NCBI GenBank assembly: GCA_035048485.1
Contig: CM068585.1
Location: 18,904,501 to 18,968,500 of the forward strand
DNA from: Pteria penguin
Taxonomy: Eukaryota > Mollusca > Bivalvia > Pterioida > Pteriidae
DNA length: 64,000 bases
Direction of reading: 5' to 3'
Below are positions 23,399 through 34,025 of this stretch, piece after piece. The position numbers and the translations under genes were made by a program. Each line of letters opens with the position of its first letter. The first letter of the stretch is position 1. The notes below the pieces were generated by a model. The model made no database searches and was not told the DNA's origin. It saw only the letters and a program-made list of their open reading frames with translations.

Positions 23399-23648
23399 TA
23401 CGTCACGCTACGATTATTCCACGTATATGGTGATGGCGTCTGTCTGATGCATTGCATAGAAATTTAGACCTTTGCAACGGACCCATCCGAAGCAGTGAGG
23501 GATCTTTTATGTGCCATGCCTACCGCGAAACGGGAACACAGTGTTTATTGTCTCATCCAAAAGACAGAACATCGGTGTACCTGCGGCAGGAATTGAACCC
23601 TATACCTTTCGGTCACGAGCTGAGTACCTCATCCACCTCACCTCATCA
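23399..23648 (-). mobile_element. SINE of the 14.7-kb family
   Basis: On the minus strand a tRNA-like head with B box GGTTCAATTCC is followed by 'tcttttggatgagacaat', 'ggcatggcacataaaagatc', 'ccctcactgcttcggatggg' and 'tccgttgcaaagg', then 'gccatcaccatatacgtgga' and a 'gtgacgta' end. It is moderately diverged and near full length. Confidence 0.88.
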
Positions 23649-25309
23649 GTGAAGTATAATCTCGGCTTCTTTATAATAATATCTAGCATTAATATATAAT
23701 CTCGATTTCTACATACTTTATTTAATACAAAGCTATAGATAGGAAATTATTATATAGCTTTTGATCAAAATCTTTTACCGTGTTTCTCTAATTTTGTTTC
23801 ACGGAAATAATTTCATAGTAAACCTTATATACAATTCTACTATTGTACATCAGAATAGCATGATTATTTTCACTATGGACTTTGTTATTCGTAATGCATT
23901 TTCAGTGATAAAATCACTAAGAATATTTAAAACTGGAACAGTTGTCGTAACTTGAATGTTGACGTCAAATTTTCTGTATTCTTTCAGATGATGTTAATGC
24001 GTCCGTGGCATACACGTTTCCTAAGACGTATAAAATTAACATATTACATAAATACAGACAGCAATCTCATGCAACGTGTTCTAAATCTTGAGAAGAAGTC
24101 GACCTTAACACTGTAATTTTACAGTGAACTGTAGATTTGGATTCAAGTAACGATTATCCCATACACGACATATATCCAAGATTGAGGCCTTCTCGAGTAC
24201 GCGGATACGAATGTCACGCCCATTTTCCCCATAAATTTTGTAAATATAACATTAGCACTGCAGTGAACTACTGGGCATTAAAATGCTGTTCTCTTTATTC
24301 AGAGAATGTCTTTAACTGTTCTAGATATGTCATTTTGAATTTTGATGTTTTCCAAATGCTTTACAATATTCAAGGATCATTAAGCAAACGAACTTTATGC
24401 AACACCAACATTTAATTTTCTTAAATTATTCTGTTCACTCTCTACATTAGATACCAGTAATATAAAGTTGTTTCGCATATATCTTTCCAATTTTTGTCAT
24501 TCACTTTCGGGACTTTTTTTCATAAACTGACAATGTTATCCTCCTATATATAAACCTTAACTGCGGAACAGTATAAGATGGCTATCTCACAGGAAATGAC
24601 AACTCTTCGTATGTACCGTATCTCATCATTGATTGATGATTCATATTTGAGCACACCATCGATTTTAGGATGATATTAGTTAACTTCTACATAGGGGGTG
24701 TAGAGGCTATATGACAAACCGCTCGAATAAAATTGTTTCTGTTTTTGACAGACCTTTATCAATAATAGGGTTTGGAATACTATGGTAGTCAATGTGTATA
24801 TTATATACACATCACAGAAATGGAATGACACTATCTATTTTCCCGGTGAACATCAAATTTAACATTTGCGATTAGAAATACATCTCATAAAAATATAAAA
24901 GTTTTCATTAACATTTTTTATAAAATGTATAGTGCTAGGACTTGGTCCAATACTACGCTTTCATTCTTGCTAATACAATACAAATGTATATTTCTATTCA
25001 TTTAAGAAGAAAGTTAATGATCGTACTTTAATGAATTGTACATTTAGTTTTGATACTGATTACCAAATAGAAATCCTATTATTTCAATTGATGCATGTAG
25101 ATATTGGGACAACGTTTGTAGCTGTTCATAAACAGAACTCGGCTTGTTATCAAAGGTATCGGCAAGACTCCCTGAATTCACAAAATAGTCGGATAGTTTG
25201 TCCATAGTTATTTATAGTAAACCATTTATAGAATGCACACAATTGGTTCATTATTGATAGTTAAAATTCTTTTTTACTGAACTGTCCTACAAATGCTTTG
25301 TATCCATGG
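23649..25309. other. No recognised gene
   Basis: AT-rich. The frame at 24137-24415 has no recognisable domain. A short palindrome 'gtgtatattatatacac' lies near 24797. Confidence 0.4.
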
Positions 25310-26000
25310 ATAGTCAAATCTCCTATCCCAGTATCGCCCTAGTCTATAGTCTATATAGAAGTCAAGTCGCTTATCCCAGAATCGCCCTAGTCTATAGTCT
25401 ATAACGAAATCAGATCTCCTATCCCAGAATCGCCCTAGTCTATAGTCTATACAAAAGTCATATCGCCTATCCCAGAATCGCTCTAGTCTATATTCTATAA
25501 TAGAATAGCCCAGCTTTTAGTCTATAGTCTATAACGAAGTCAAATCGCCTATCCCAAAATAGCCCTACTTTTAGTCTATAGTCTATAACGCAAGAATAGC
25601 GCTACTTTCAGTCTATTGTCTATATAGAGGTCAACTCGCCTATACTAGAATAGCCCTATTTTAGTCTATAGTCTATATAGAACTAAACTTGTTTATTGTA
25701 GAATCGTCCTACTTTTAGTCTATAGTCTATAACGATGTCAAATCACCTCTCCCAGAATAGCCTATTTTTAGTGTATAGTCTATAACGCAGTCAACAAGCC
25801 TATCCCAGAATAGCGCTACTTTCAGTCTACTGTCTATATAGAAGTCAATTCGCCTCTACCAAAATAGCCCTATTTTAGTCTATAGTCTATATAGAAGTCA
25901 ACTCGCTTATTCTAGAATCGTCCTACTTTTAGTCTATAGTTTATACAGAAATCAAATCGCCTACCTCAGAATCGTCCCACTTAAGTCGATAGCGATGAAC
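25310..26000. repeat. Minisatellite, 48-54-bp unit, about 13 copies
   Basis: The unit contains TAGTCTATAGTCTATA, then 'gaagtcaa(g/a)tcgc' and 'ctatcccagaatcgccc'. The first units are exactly 48 bp apart (25340, 25388, 25436); later ones gain 'tactttt' and reach ~54 bp. Decayed units continue to about 26115. Confidence 0.92.
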
Positions 26001-26115
26001 AAGTATAAAAGTTAAGTCGTCTTTACAGTATCGTTTTAGTTAATAATCATTCAAAGTTACAACTGTAAAATCGCCTATCCCAGAATCGTTCCGCTTTTAG
26101 TTTTAAGCTATTAAT

Positions 26116-26904
26116 AGTTACAGGGTTATACCGCAGACTATTTAAAGTTAACACACCACATTTCAAAATGATCCCATTCAAGTCTGTATCTTTATGCTCC
26201 AGCAAACTTACCAGTAATGCATGCTCCCTAGCTGATCAATCTGTCATATGAAGACATGACCACTGTTGGAACGCGAAGCTAGAAATCTTTTGTCAACCCC
26301 CTGATATTCCACCGTTTTAAGTTTCACCGTGTTTGGTGCATTTACTTTTCACAACAACGCGTTAATAATAGTTCTCCTTCATTTTACAATCCGAGTAGAT
26401 GATCGAGATAGTATTATTATATTACACAATAAAGCATCCTTGCGATCTCATGGGAACAGCGCTCAACTTTCCTAACGCAGAACAAGCAATATTTTTAAAT
26501 GTCTTTATTGATATCAGTTTATAACTTTATATATATATATATACATACATATATATAAACTATAAATATCTTTGGAATTTTCACAACTATTTAATTTGAA
26601 AATATGATACTAGTCAAGTCTAAATATAGATTTAAAGGTTTAATAATTTAATTTTAAAAAACCCTTAATAATAGTTTTGACAATCTTGTTAAAATTTCCT
26701 GACTCTGCATAATGTGTTTGAGAATGAAATAAAAATAGAGCATGTAATGTTAAAACCTTAGTGAAATCAAACACCTTTGGCGATCTCTTAATCCATGACC
26801 AACTCGTTTACTATTTGTCTTTTTAAATTTTATTTTTATTTTAAAGCAAAGCAGTTCTATAAGTATCACACACCATATGCAATGACATAGTATTAAATGC
26901 TTAC
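26116..26904. other. No recognised gene
   Basis: AT-rich sequence with a short (TA)n near 26529-26558. Confidence 0.4.
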
Positions 26905-27082
26905 CTGCAACAGTCTCTGCTAAAAATTTTAATGCAACCATAAATTTTTCATCCTTGTTCATTTTCCGTCCTATAGGTTGTGCGTTCACTTTGAGTTTTG
27001 CATGGTTGAACAATTTACACGCGGTATCGAAGTCCACGTTTAGTATAATGTACAGCCACCTTTTCCTTATAAAAGTATTAAT
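26905..27082 (-). CDS. Candidate exon of an unrecognised minus-strand gene
   Basis: On the minus strand a frame runs open from a TGA just beyond 27082 down to a strong donor, GTTGCAG|GTAAGC, whose last exon base is 26905. The ~59 residues look protein-like and mixed (ACKLFNHAKLKVNAQPIGRK near the middle, ALKFLAETVA at the end). The first ATG in frame gives MNKDEKF, so this could be a first coding exon starting there or an internal exon whose acceptor I could not fix. No domain is recognised. The next exon downstream (lower coordinates) was not found. Confidence 0.35.
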
Positions 27083-28379
27083 TCATCATTCAACAGACCG
27101 GAACGAACGACGACTTTGGAATTTTACTGCTATTTTATGATCACGTGTACAAACATTGGATTTACTGAATCTAATTTTAGGTGAAATGTAAATTATAATT
27201 TTTTATTTTGGTTCTCTGTACCTTTGTTGCTAACCCAAAACTGATAATAGACAAGAGGCCCACATGGGCTCTTTTTGCTCATTCATAAACAAGTGACTAC
27301 TCGAAAAATGCACATATATATTCTCATTTGCTTATTGCGTTTTGACTAGTGACAAATGACTGTAAACTTTAAACCTTAAGCAATACAAGCCGAAATAAAC
27401 AAAAGAATAAATCATATATCTCAGGAAAATCAAGTAAGCAGATGAAGTTTTTAAGAATTCTTGAATTTAATAAATTCAAACGACTGAGAGACAGCAAACG
27501 AATGCTCTACTACATATTTTGCTGCAAAATGAAATAAAAAGCAGCAGTGCTGTTTTTTTGTTTTTTTAAAACCCAGTGAAAATAATTATGAAATATATAT
27601 TAAGAAAATAAGATTTTGACATAAAACTTTCAAATAACTCCCACATAGATTCTAATATAACACACCATGTAGGCACTCAATTATCTCACTTCTCTGATAA
27701 ACCAAGAAAATAACACAACACTGTATGGAAAAGACCAGATAATAATTTCTGTTAATTTTTTCTCCAGAATGGCTTAATTTAAATAATTAATTATGTAAAA
27801 CATTAAAACAAAATACTCCTAATTTTTGTGTAAATGAAAAGATTTTTTGCCCAAAGCAGGATTTGAACAGCTACCTTACGACATTATGTTACTGGCCTAT
27901 ATTAGCAATAATTGAAAAATCATAAAAAATAAAAACTAAATTCTCATATGATGCTTTCAAATAACCATTGAAATAGATATTTTTAACAAAAAATAACAGT
28001 GAATGCTTTATTCTTCTTCTTCTTGATATTTGAAAATTTCAGCCGGCTGAGAAAAAAATGATCTCGAATGAAATTTAATGTGAAAAGTAAACGAACAACT
28101 GACACACCGCAAACAAGAGCTACGCATAACGTTGCATAATACGCCCGTCGCTTAATTTTAAGTGGGGTTACGTGAATATATGGATAATGACCCCCCCCCC
28201 CCCATATTTAGGGCTTCAAAATTGTACCCTAATTTTCAAATCAATTTCATTAAAAACGCAAAACTCTTGTAAGTTAATGCTAATCATGAAATTAAACTGT
28301 GGTTCAAAGTCACGACACGCAATTCTGTGATATATTATTCAAATCAATGCAGACAGTAGAAATTTAAGGCCCAGACAAG
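27083..28379. other. No recognised gene; start of a dispersed repeat near 27250
   Basis: At 27250-27275 'agacaagaggcccacatggg' resembles the start of a dispersed molluscan repeat. The remainder is AT-rich, with a C run at 28190-28203. Confidence 0.4.
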
Positions 28380-28758
28380 GATATACCAAACATAAGCATT
28401 GTGACCTTCACCTTGCAGATATGACATTGGTTCAACATCATGACACACCCTTGCGTCCATGGCAACAATGCAGTAAAATACTAATTAAAGACATGCAGGC
28501 AATCAAATATTATGGCTCGGGATATTACCCGATTTACCATATCGGATTTAACATACATATTAACACTCCGACCTTGATCTTTCAGATATGACTTTAGTAC
28601 AAGGGCATGACACGCCCTGTAAATCTCGACAACAATTCTGTGAAATATTTTTCAAATCGATACAAGGGGTAAAAGTTATGGCCCGGCCAAGTAATTACTA
28701 TGCATTGTGACCTTGAACTTGACCAAAACTAAGGTCCCATGCAAAAGATCTGTGAAAT
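28380..28758. repeat. ~130-bp TGACCTT tandem repeat, left part
   Basis: Units contain 'gtgaccttgaccttgcagat', 'atgacacaccct', 'acaattctgtgaaatatt' and 'acaaggggtaaaagttatgg'. The array stops at 'gatctgtgaaata' (28758) and resumes in register at 31899 on the other side of the Penelope-like element. Confidence 0.88.
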
Positions 28759-31382
28759 ACCACTTTAATAAATACCAACATAATATTAACAATGTGAAAA
28801 TAACTCCAGTAGAAAATATCTCTAAATTACCAGATGATACGAAATCAGATGTTAAAAAAGACTTTTGGAAACCGAGCTCTACTGGATTAAACAACTACAA
28901 ACCCCATATCCTCTCGGTCTCAACGACCAAATATATCGACAAGGTAATATTTCTTCTCGTCAGAATAAGATCAATATTTTAAACTATTAGAAAACGTAGG
29001 TCACATGGTCGTCGCCGTAATCGTAACATCAGAAAACGTAATCGTTTAAATAGGTCATTGAACGATCTTCTATTTATCGCAAAAAATAATGGCCGTCATG
29101 AACTTTTGCATGCACTATCCTCTATTCCGGTAAATAAATTGAAATCTATCCTGGACGAAGCTGATCTTCGAAGTTTACGCAATTCTGATTGATATAAACT
29201 CAATTTGATTATTTTATTTTCATATAATAAACTCTTTCCTCGTATGCCGTCTCTTCCACCCAAGCAGCAATTTCTCAAAATTAAATTTCTTAATAAAGGC
29301 TTCGATCTACTTAACATTTCTAATATTTTCCGTGATCATAGAGTCACATCTAAAATCCCCCAATATTTTGAGAATTTAGAACCTCCACTTATTTGTTACC
29401 AGTACAAAAAGCCTATAAGAAATCTTATTCTAAATTATAATAAAGTTACATCTAACCCTGATGTTTCAGACTCTATTCCTTCGTCGTGTTCTTGTGAAAA
29501 ATCTAAATATGTTTATAAACCGGCAGGTCATGTTATTACTGGTGACCTATACTGTATTTCGGACAAGAAATTGCGCACCCTTTTTGGAAAAGGACCTAAA
29601 TATAGGTTACCGTCCAGGATAGATTTCAATAAATGCCGTGACGTTATAGAAGATGCTTTAACTACATATTGTAAACGTTGGTGTAAAAAAGAACAGGTAA
29701 AGGTTCATGCTCTTAATGATTGGAAATACGAGATTTTAAGAATTGTCGATATCCGTATTAAGAACTTTACGGAAAATCCGCATTTATTTCAACAGCCTAA
29801 TACATTGACGGCAAATTCTATTAAAAAGAAGATAGCTGACTTACATGCTAAATATGTCTTTGTTCCTGCTGATAAAGCAGGTAATAACATAATATTTGTT
29901 TGAAAACTATATTATATTGAAGTACTTAAAAACGAATTAAACTCCACTCATACATATGTGGAAAGCCCTACCTCAAAAGACAGCACCTTGCAAGATCCCC
30001 TCATGACCATGTTCGACTTCAAAATTAAAACTGATAAATCTGATCTACCAATCATATATTGGCTCCCAAAACTACATAAAAGTCCATATAAATCACGTTT
30101 CATATCTAATTCTAGCCACTGCTCTACTACGGTACTATCGAAGCATATTACGTCTGCTCTAACTGCTATAAAAGATCATATTATCAAATATTGTGATGTC
30201 GCATTTCATAATAGTAACATCAATTACTTTTGGTCGATTAAAAATTCTCATGAAGTTATAGACAAACTTCTTTCGCTAAATTTCAAAGCGACTCAAATTT
30301 CTACATTTGATTTTTTTACACTTTATACATCTCTGCCTCATGATTTGATTAAAAGCAAGTTGCTGTCTCTTATACAGTGGTGTTTTCACAGAGAATCTAA
30401 AACGTACATATGTACTTCCAATAACTCCGGATTCTTTTCCAACAAACAATATACTTCATATAAATACTGGACTTGCAAGGAATTATGTAAAGCACTAGAT
30501 TTTCTCATGAATAATATTTTTGTGCAATTTGATGGCAAGATATATCAACAAGTAGTTGGGATTCCTATGGGTACTAACTGCGCGCCTCTGATAGCAGATT
30601 TATTTCTTTATTGTTATGAGAGGGATTTTATGGTTTCTCTTCAAAAATCAAAACGTTTTGACCTCATTGACAAATTCAATAATACTTGTAGATATCTGGA
30701 TGATATTTTGGTTATCGACAACCCTGAATTTGAACAATTTATATCAGAAATTTATCCACCAGAGCTCACATTGAATAAAGCTAATACTTGAGATAAATCT
30801 ACACCTTTCTTAGATTTAAACATAAAAATTATCAACCACCTAATATATACTAATATTTATGATAAACGTGAGGATTTTGGATTTCCTATTGTAAATTTCC
30901 CTTACTTGGATGGCGATGTCCCTCGACTCCCATCATATGGTATCTATATATCTCAATTAGTTCGATTTGTCAGAGGCTGCACCGATGTTTTGGACTTTCA
31001 TAAACGAAATTTACAAATTTCTACTAAACTTTTAACTCAGGGTTACAGATATCACAAGCTAAGAAAAACATTCGGCAAATTCTTCAGATCTTATTCAGAA
31101 CTTCTATCTAAATTTGGAAATATTTCTTTTCAACAGTATGTATCCAATGGAATTTCCCATCCTTATTTTTACGGTGATCTCGTATATAAACTAAGGAAAG
31201 TAAAAGGCTCCGATAACGTTATTTTATCATGTAATAAAATAATCAAACGTCTTATAAATAGACAATATGATATTGAGATCATCAAAAAGACTATAGGTCT
31301 TGTATTTGGCCCCTCTACAGCTTTATGCAGACTTTTACTTGAACGTTGCACGCTGACTAACAGGGCGGTGGGGACTATATGA
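28759..31382 (+). pseudogene. Penelope-like reverse transcriptase with three in-frame TGA and one TAA
   Basis: One frame continues from the element's left edge to TGA at 31380, broken by TAA at 28980 and TGA at 29190, 29901 and 30789. Order of parts: a basic Arg-rich stretch (about 28995-29060); a SCSCEK/GHVITGDL/FGKGPKYR block (about 29484-29605) typical of Naiad-type proteins; YWLPKLHK at 30057-30080; motif A FDFFTLYTSLPHD at 30306-30344; motif B with GIPMGTNCAP starting at 30558; the catalytic RYLDDIL at 30690-30710; and the thumb with YGIYISQLVRF after 30906. Both catalytic Asp pairs are intact. The stops make the copy non-functional unless read through. No endonuclease follows the thumb. 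Confidence 0.88.
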
Positions 31383-31898
31383 CGGGCCTTGTCCAAACCT
31401 CTTTCAGAGGAGACATGGTCCTGAACCTCGTCCCCTCTGACTATTAGTCGGGACTCCTACAGATCTAGGGTCTTAGCTCACTTTCAGACTGGCAGAGCAC
31501 GGTTTATCATGTTGATGTCGCATATATTTTTATACCATTATGTATTTTACAATACCTTACGTGTTTATATTTTTATGACCTCTCAATAGGCGATACCTGT
31601 TGACCCTTGTTCTTTACATGGAGGATTATTTATAAATTTTTAAATGTACGTCCTTTGATTGTTCTGCTGTTACGGTGAGTGGGAAGGTGGGCCCGTAAAC
31701 CGGTTAACCACACCATTTGTTTGGCTTTTGTCAAATTAAATGACCGTCCTAAGTCGGTATCGTAATTGCACTACAATCAAATATTTTTGTAATGTGATAT
31801 ATGTTCTAGTATATTATTTATATTCATGTATTGTATAGCTCTATGGTGACTTCTGCCACATAACTGAGCCAGTAACTCCTCTTTTTTCTTTTTTTCTT
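28759..31898 (+). mobile_element. Penelope-like retroelement, Naiad-type, 5'-truncated
   Basis: The limits are inferred because the element splits one unit of the flanking ~130-bp array. The left flank ends 'tgtgaaata'; the right flank resumes at 'accatgcaagggg', and in intact units these are about 15 bp apart. The 3.1-kb insert holds a reverse-transcriptase reading frame (28759-31382) and a ~515-bp 3' untranslated region containing GTGAGTGGGAAGGTGGGCCC near 31676. That 3' region is shared with copies at 10.3, 56.5 and 62.2 kb. No GIY-YIG endonuclease is visible. In Naiad elements this domain is N-terminal, so 5' truncation would explain its absence. Confidence 0.85.
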
Positions 31899-32560
31899 TC
31901 ATAACCATGCAAGGGGTAACAAAAACATGGCCCCGACAAAGATTTACCCATCATATGCACTGTGACCTTGACCTTGCAAATATGAACTTGCTTCAATGTA
32001 ATGACACACTTTCGAGTAACAATTCTTTGAAATATTATTCAAATCCATACAAGGGGTAAAAAGTTATGACCCGAAGAAGGAATTACCCATCATATGTATT
32101 GTGCCCTTGACCTTGATCCAACCTTGGGTCCTGGGCAAAAGTTCTTTGAAATATTATTCACATCCATGCAAGGGGTGAGAAAATACGACCCTAACAAAAG
32201 TTTACCCATCACATGCACTGTGACCTTGACCTTGCAAATATGAACTTGCTTCAAGGTCATGACACACTTTCGGGCAACAATTCTTTGAAATATTATTCAA
32301 ATCCATACAAGGGGTAAAAAGTTATGACCCGGAGAAGGAATTACCCATCATATGTATTGTGCCCTTGACCTTGATCCAAACTTGGGTCCTGGGCAAAAGT
32401 TCTTTGAAATATTATTCATATCCATGCAAGGGGTGAGAAAATATGGCCCTAACAAAAGTTTACCCATCACATGCATTGTGACCTTGGCTTAGCAGATATG
32501 ATTAAGTTTGCCCATTAATGACACTGTGGGAACGTTAACCTTGTGACATTGACCGTCAAC
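31899..32560. repeat. ~130-bp TGACCTT tandem repeat, right part, dimeric
   Basis: Monomers alternate in two types, one with 'ccatgcaaggggt' (31907, 32164, 32423) and one with 'ccatacaaggggtaaaaagt' (32047, 32305). The real period is therefore a ~258-bp dimer. The last unit decays by about 32560. Confidence 0.9.
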
Positions 32561-33631
32561 TTTGATCTACATATAAAAATGTCCTCATCAAAATAATGTA
32601 ATAAATAAAAGCATTTCATGATTTCTTATCAGATACATTGGACACCATCTTATTAAAACTCCAAAAAGGTTAAAATTTTATAAATGTTTAAGATAATAAA
32701 TCCAGCATGTATTATAACAGAATACAATTGTTACAGAAGTGTTATCGTCAAAGTAAATTCATTATATTTATGTTATATATCCTGTCAAAATCATGTTGGT
32801 GATTATGGGGATTAGAAAATATAACTATAGTGCAGCCACAGCATAGAGTACCAACAGAATGTTTCTCCTGGAGTCACCTCCCCCCACCCCACCCTTCGAA
32901 TAATACAAATGAGGAACAAATTCCCAAAGAGCCGATTGTAAGATAACATACTATAGTATATACAGTTCGCTCATTTGAATTTTAAAAGGCCATTTCTCCA
33001 AGAAATTACAATAGTCATGCACTAATCAAGATGGGGATTTCGTCAAAAAATACATTTCCCCATATAATTCAATGAAAATCATAGGTTCGACCCCCGGCTG
33101 GACTGTATCCCCCAACCCTTATTGGAAATAATTTCTGGATTTGCCCCATGCAATATTCGTCATAGCTTACATACCGGACAAAAGAAATATTTAAATGTTT
33201 CATGTAAAGACGCAATTTTTTTCAGTACACATTACATGTGATTTTTTTCTTGTCGAATATATCAGCAATTTTCTTCTCGACTGCGACGTGCTTGAATGAA
33301 TACCGTCATCGTAGAGTCAAGCATTGCATCTTAACTAAAATATGTCCAATGTGATTACATTGTCATTCTTCAACTAACAGCAAATATTGTATGATCTAAA
33401 ATACAGTCCAATGATATACTGCGATTCTGTATTAATATATTAAAAATTTCCCTTTTATTTCCACATTATCTGTGGTTTGTGGGTAAATGCGTATATACCA
33501 TGACTGTATATATCAATAAAAATACAAAACTGGCAACCTTTTATCGATATATATATAAAGCGATCCCAAAAAAGACATTTATTTACAGCTGTGTTGAATT
33601 TTAGTAATCCAATTATGCTCAACATATTCCA

Positions 33632-33632
<1 letters not shown>
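32561..33632. other. No recognised gene
   Basis: AT-rich. A B-box-like 'GGTTCGACCCC' near 33085 has no tRNA fold around it. Confidence 0.4.

Positions 33633-33713
<81 letters not shown>
33633..33713. repeat. (TA)n microsatellite, 81 bp
   Basis: Uninterrupted TA run that ends directly against a hammerhead-type element. Confidence 0.97.
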
Positions 33714-33716
<3 letters not shown>

Positions 33717-34025
33717 TATGGTGTGCCAAATTACTACATGTATATGTGTTGTGATATTTATTACTGTCGCTGCTGGCGGACTGTTAGTTTCCGTTCCTCC
33801 GTACTGGCCAGAATTGTGTATTTAAAATTAGCTGTGCAAATGTTTGTAAATTTTTCTAAAATTATAAAGTACTTCCCTCATGCATAGCTCTGTTCTTTGA
33901 TGGTCTCTTTGGTTCTTACCTTTATGTCAATTTGCTGATGAGTTTGCTCTTCTAATATTTATACTTTCGATTAAGGCTTTAAGCTTCACAGATATAGGTT
34001 GTCGAAATGTACATAGGGTGCACCA
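33711..34025 (+). mobile_element. Hammerhead-type small repeat, decayed, more than one monomer
   Basis: It aligns with the minus-strand element at 63168-63538 through 'ctgctggcggactgttagtt', 'cctcatgcatagctctgt', 'gttgtcgaaatg' and 'gggtgcacc'. A ribozyme stem-III-like segment occurs at both ends: 'tgcatatggtgtgcc' at 33713 and 'tgtacatagggtgcacc' near 34006. The copy thus spans a whole monomer plus a repeated end. The CUGANGA core is lost (a ~5-base gap, 'cacagatataggttgtcgaaa'), while GAAA and stem III persist. The ribozyme should be inactive. The 44-bp array starts from its right end. Confidence 0.65.

Noticed and set aside
33075..33110. B-box-like GGTTCGACCCC
   Set aside because: No A box at the right distance and no cloverleaf can be drawn.
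33940..33955. CTGATGAG resembling a hammerhead core
   Set aside because: No paired stem followed by GAAA within a suitable distance. The real ribozyme-like segment of this element lies 40 bp further on.
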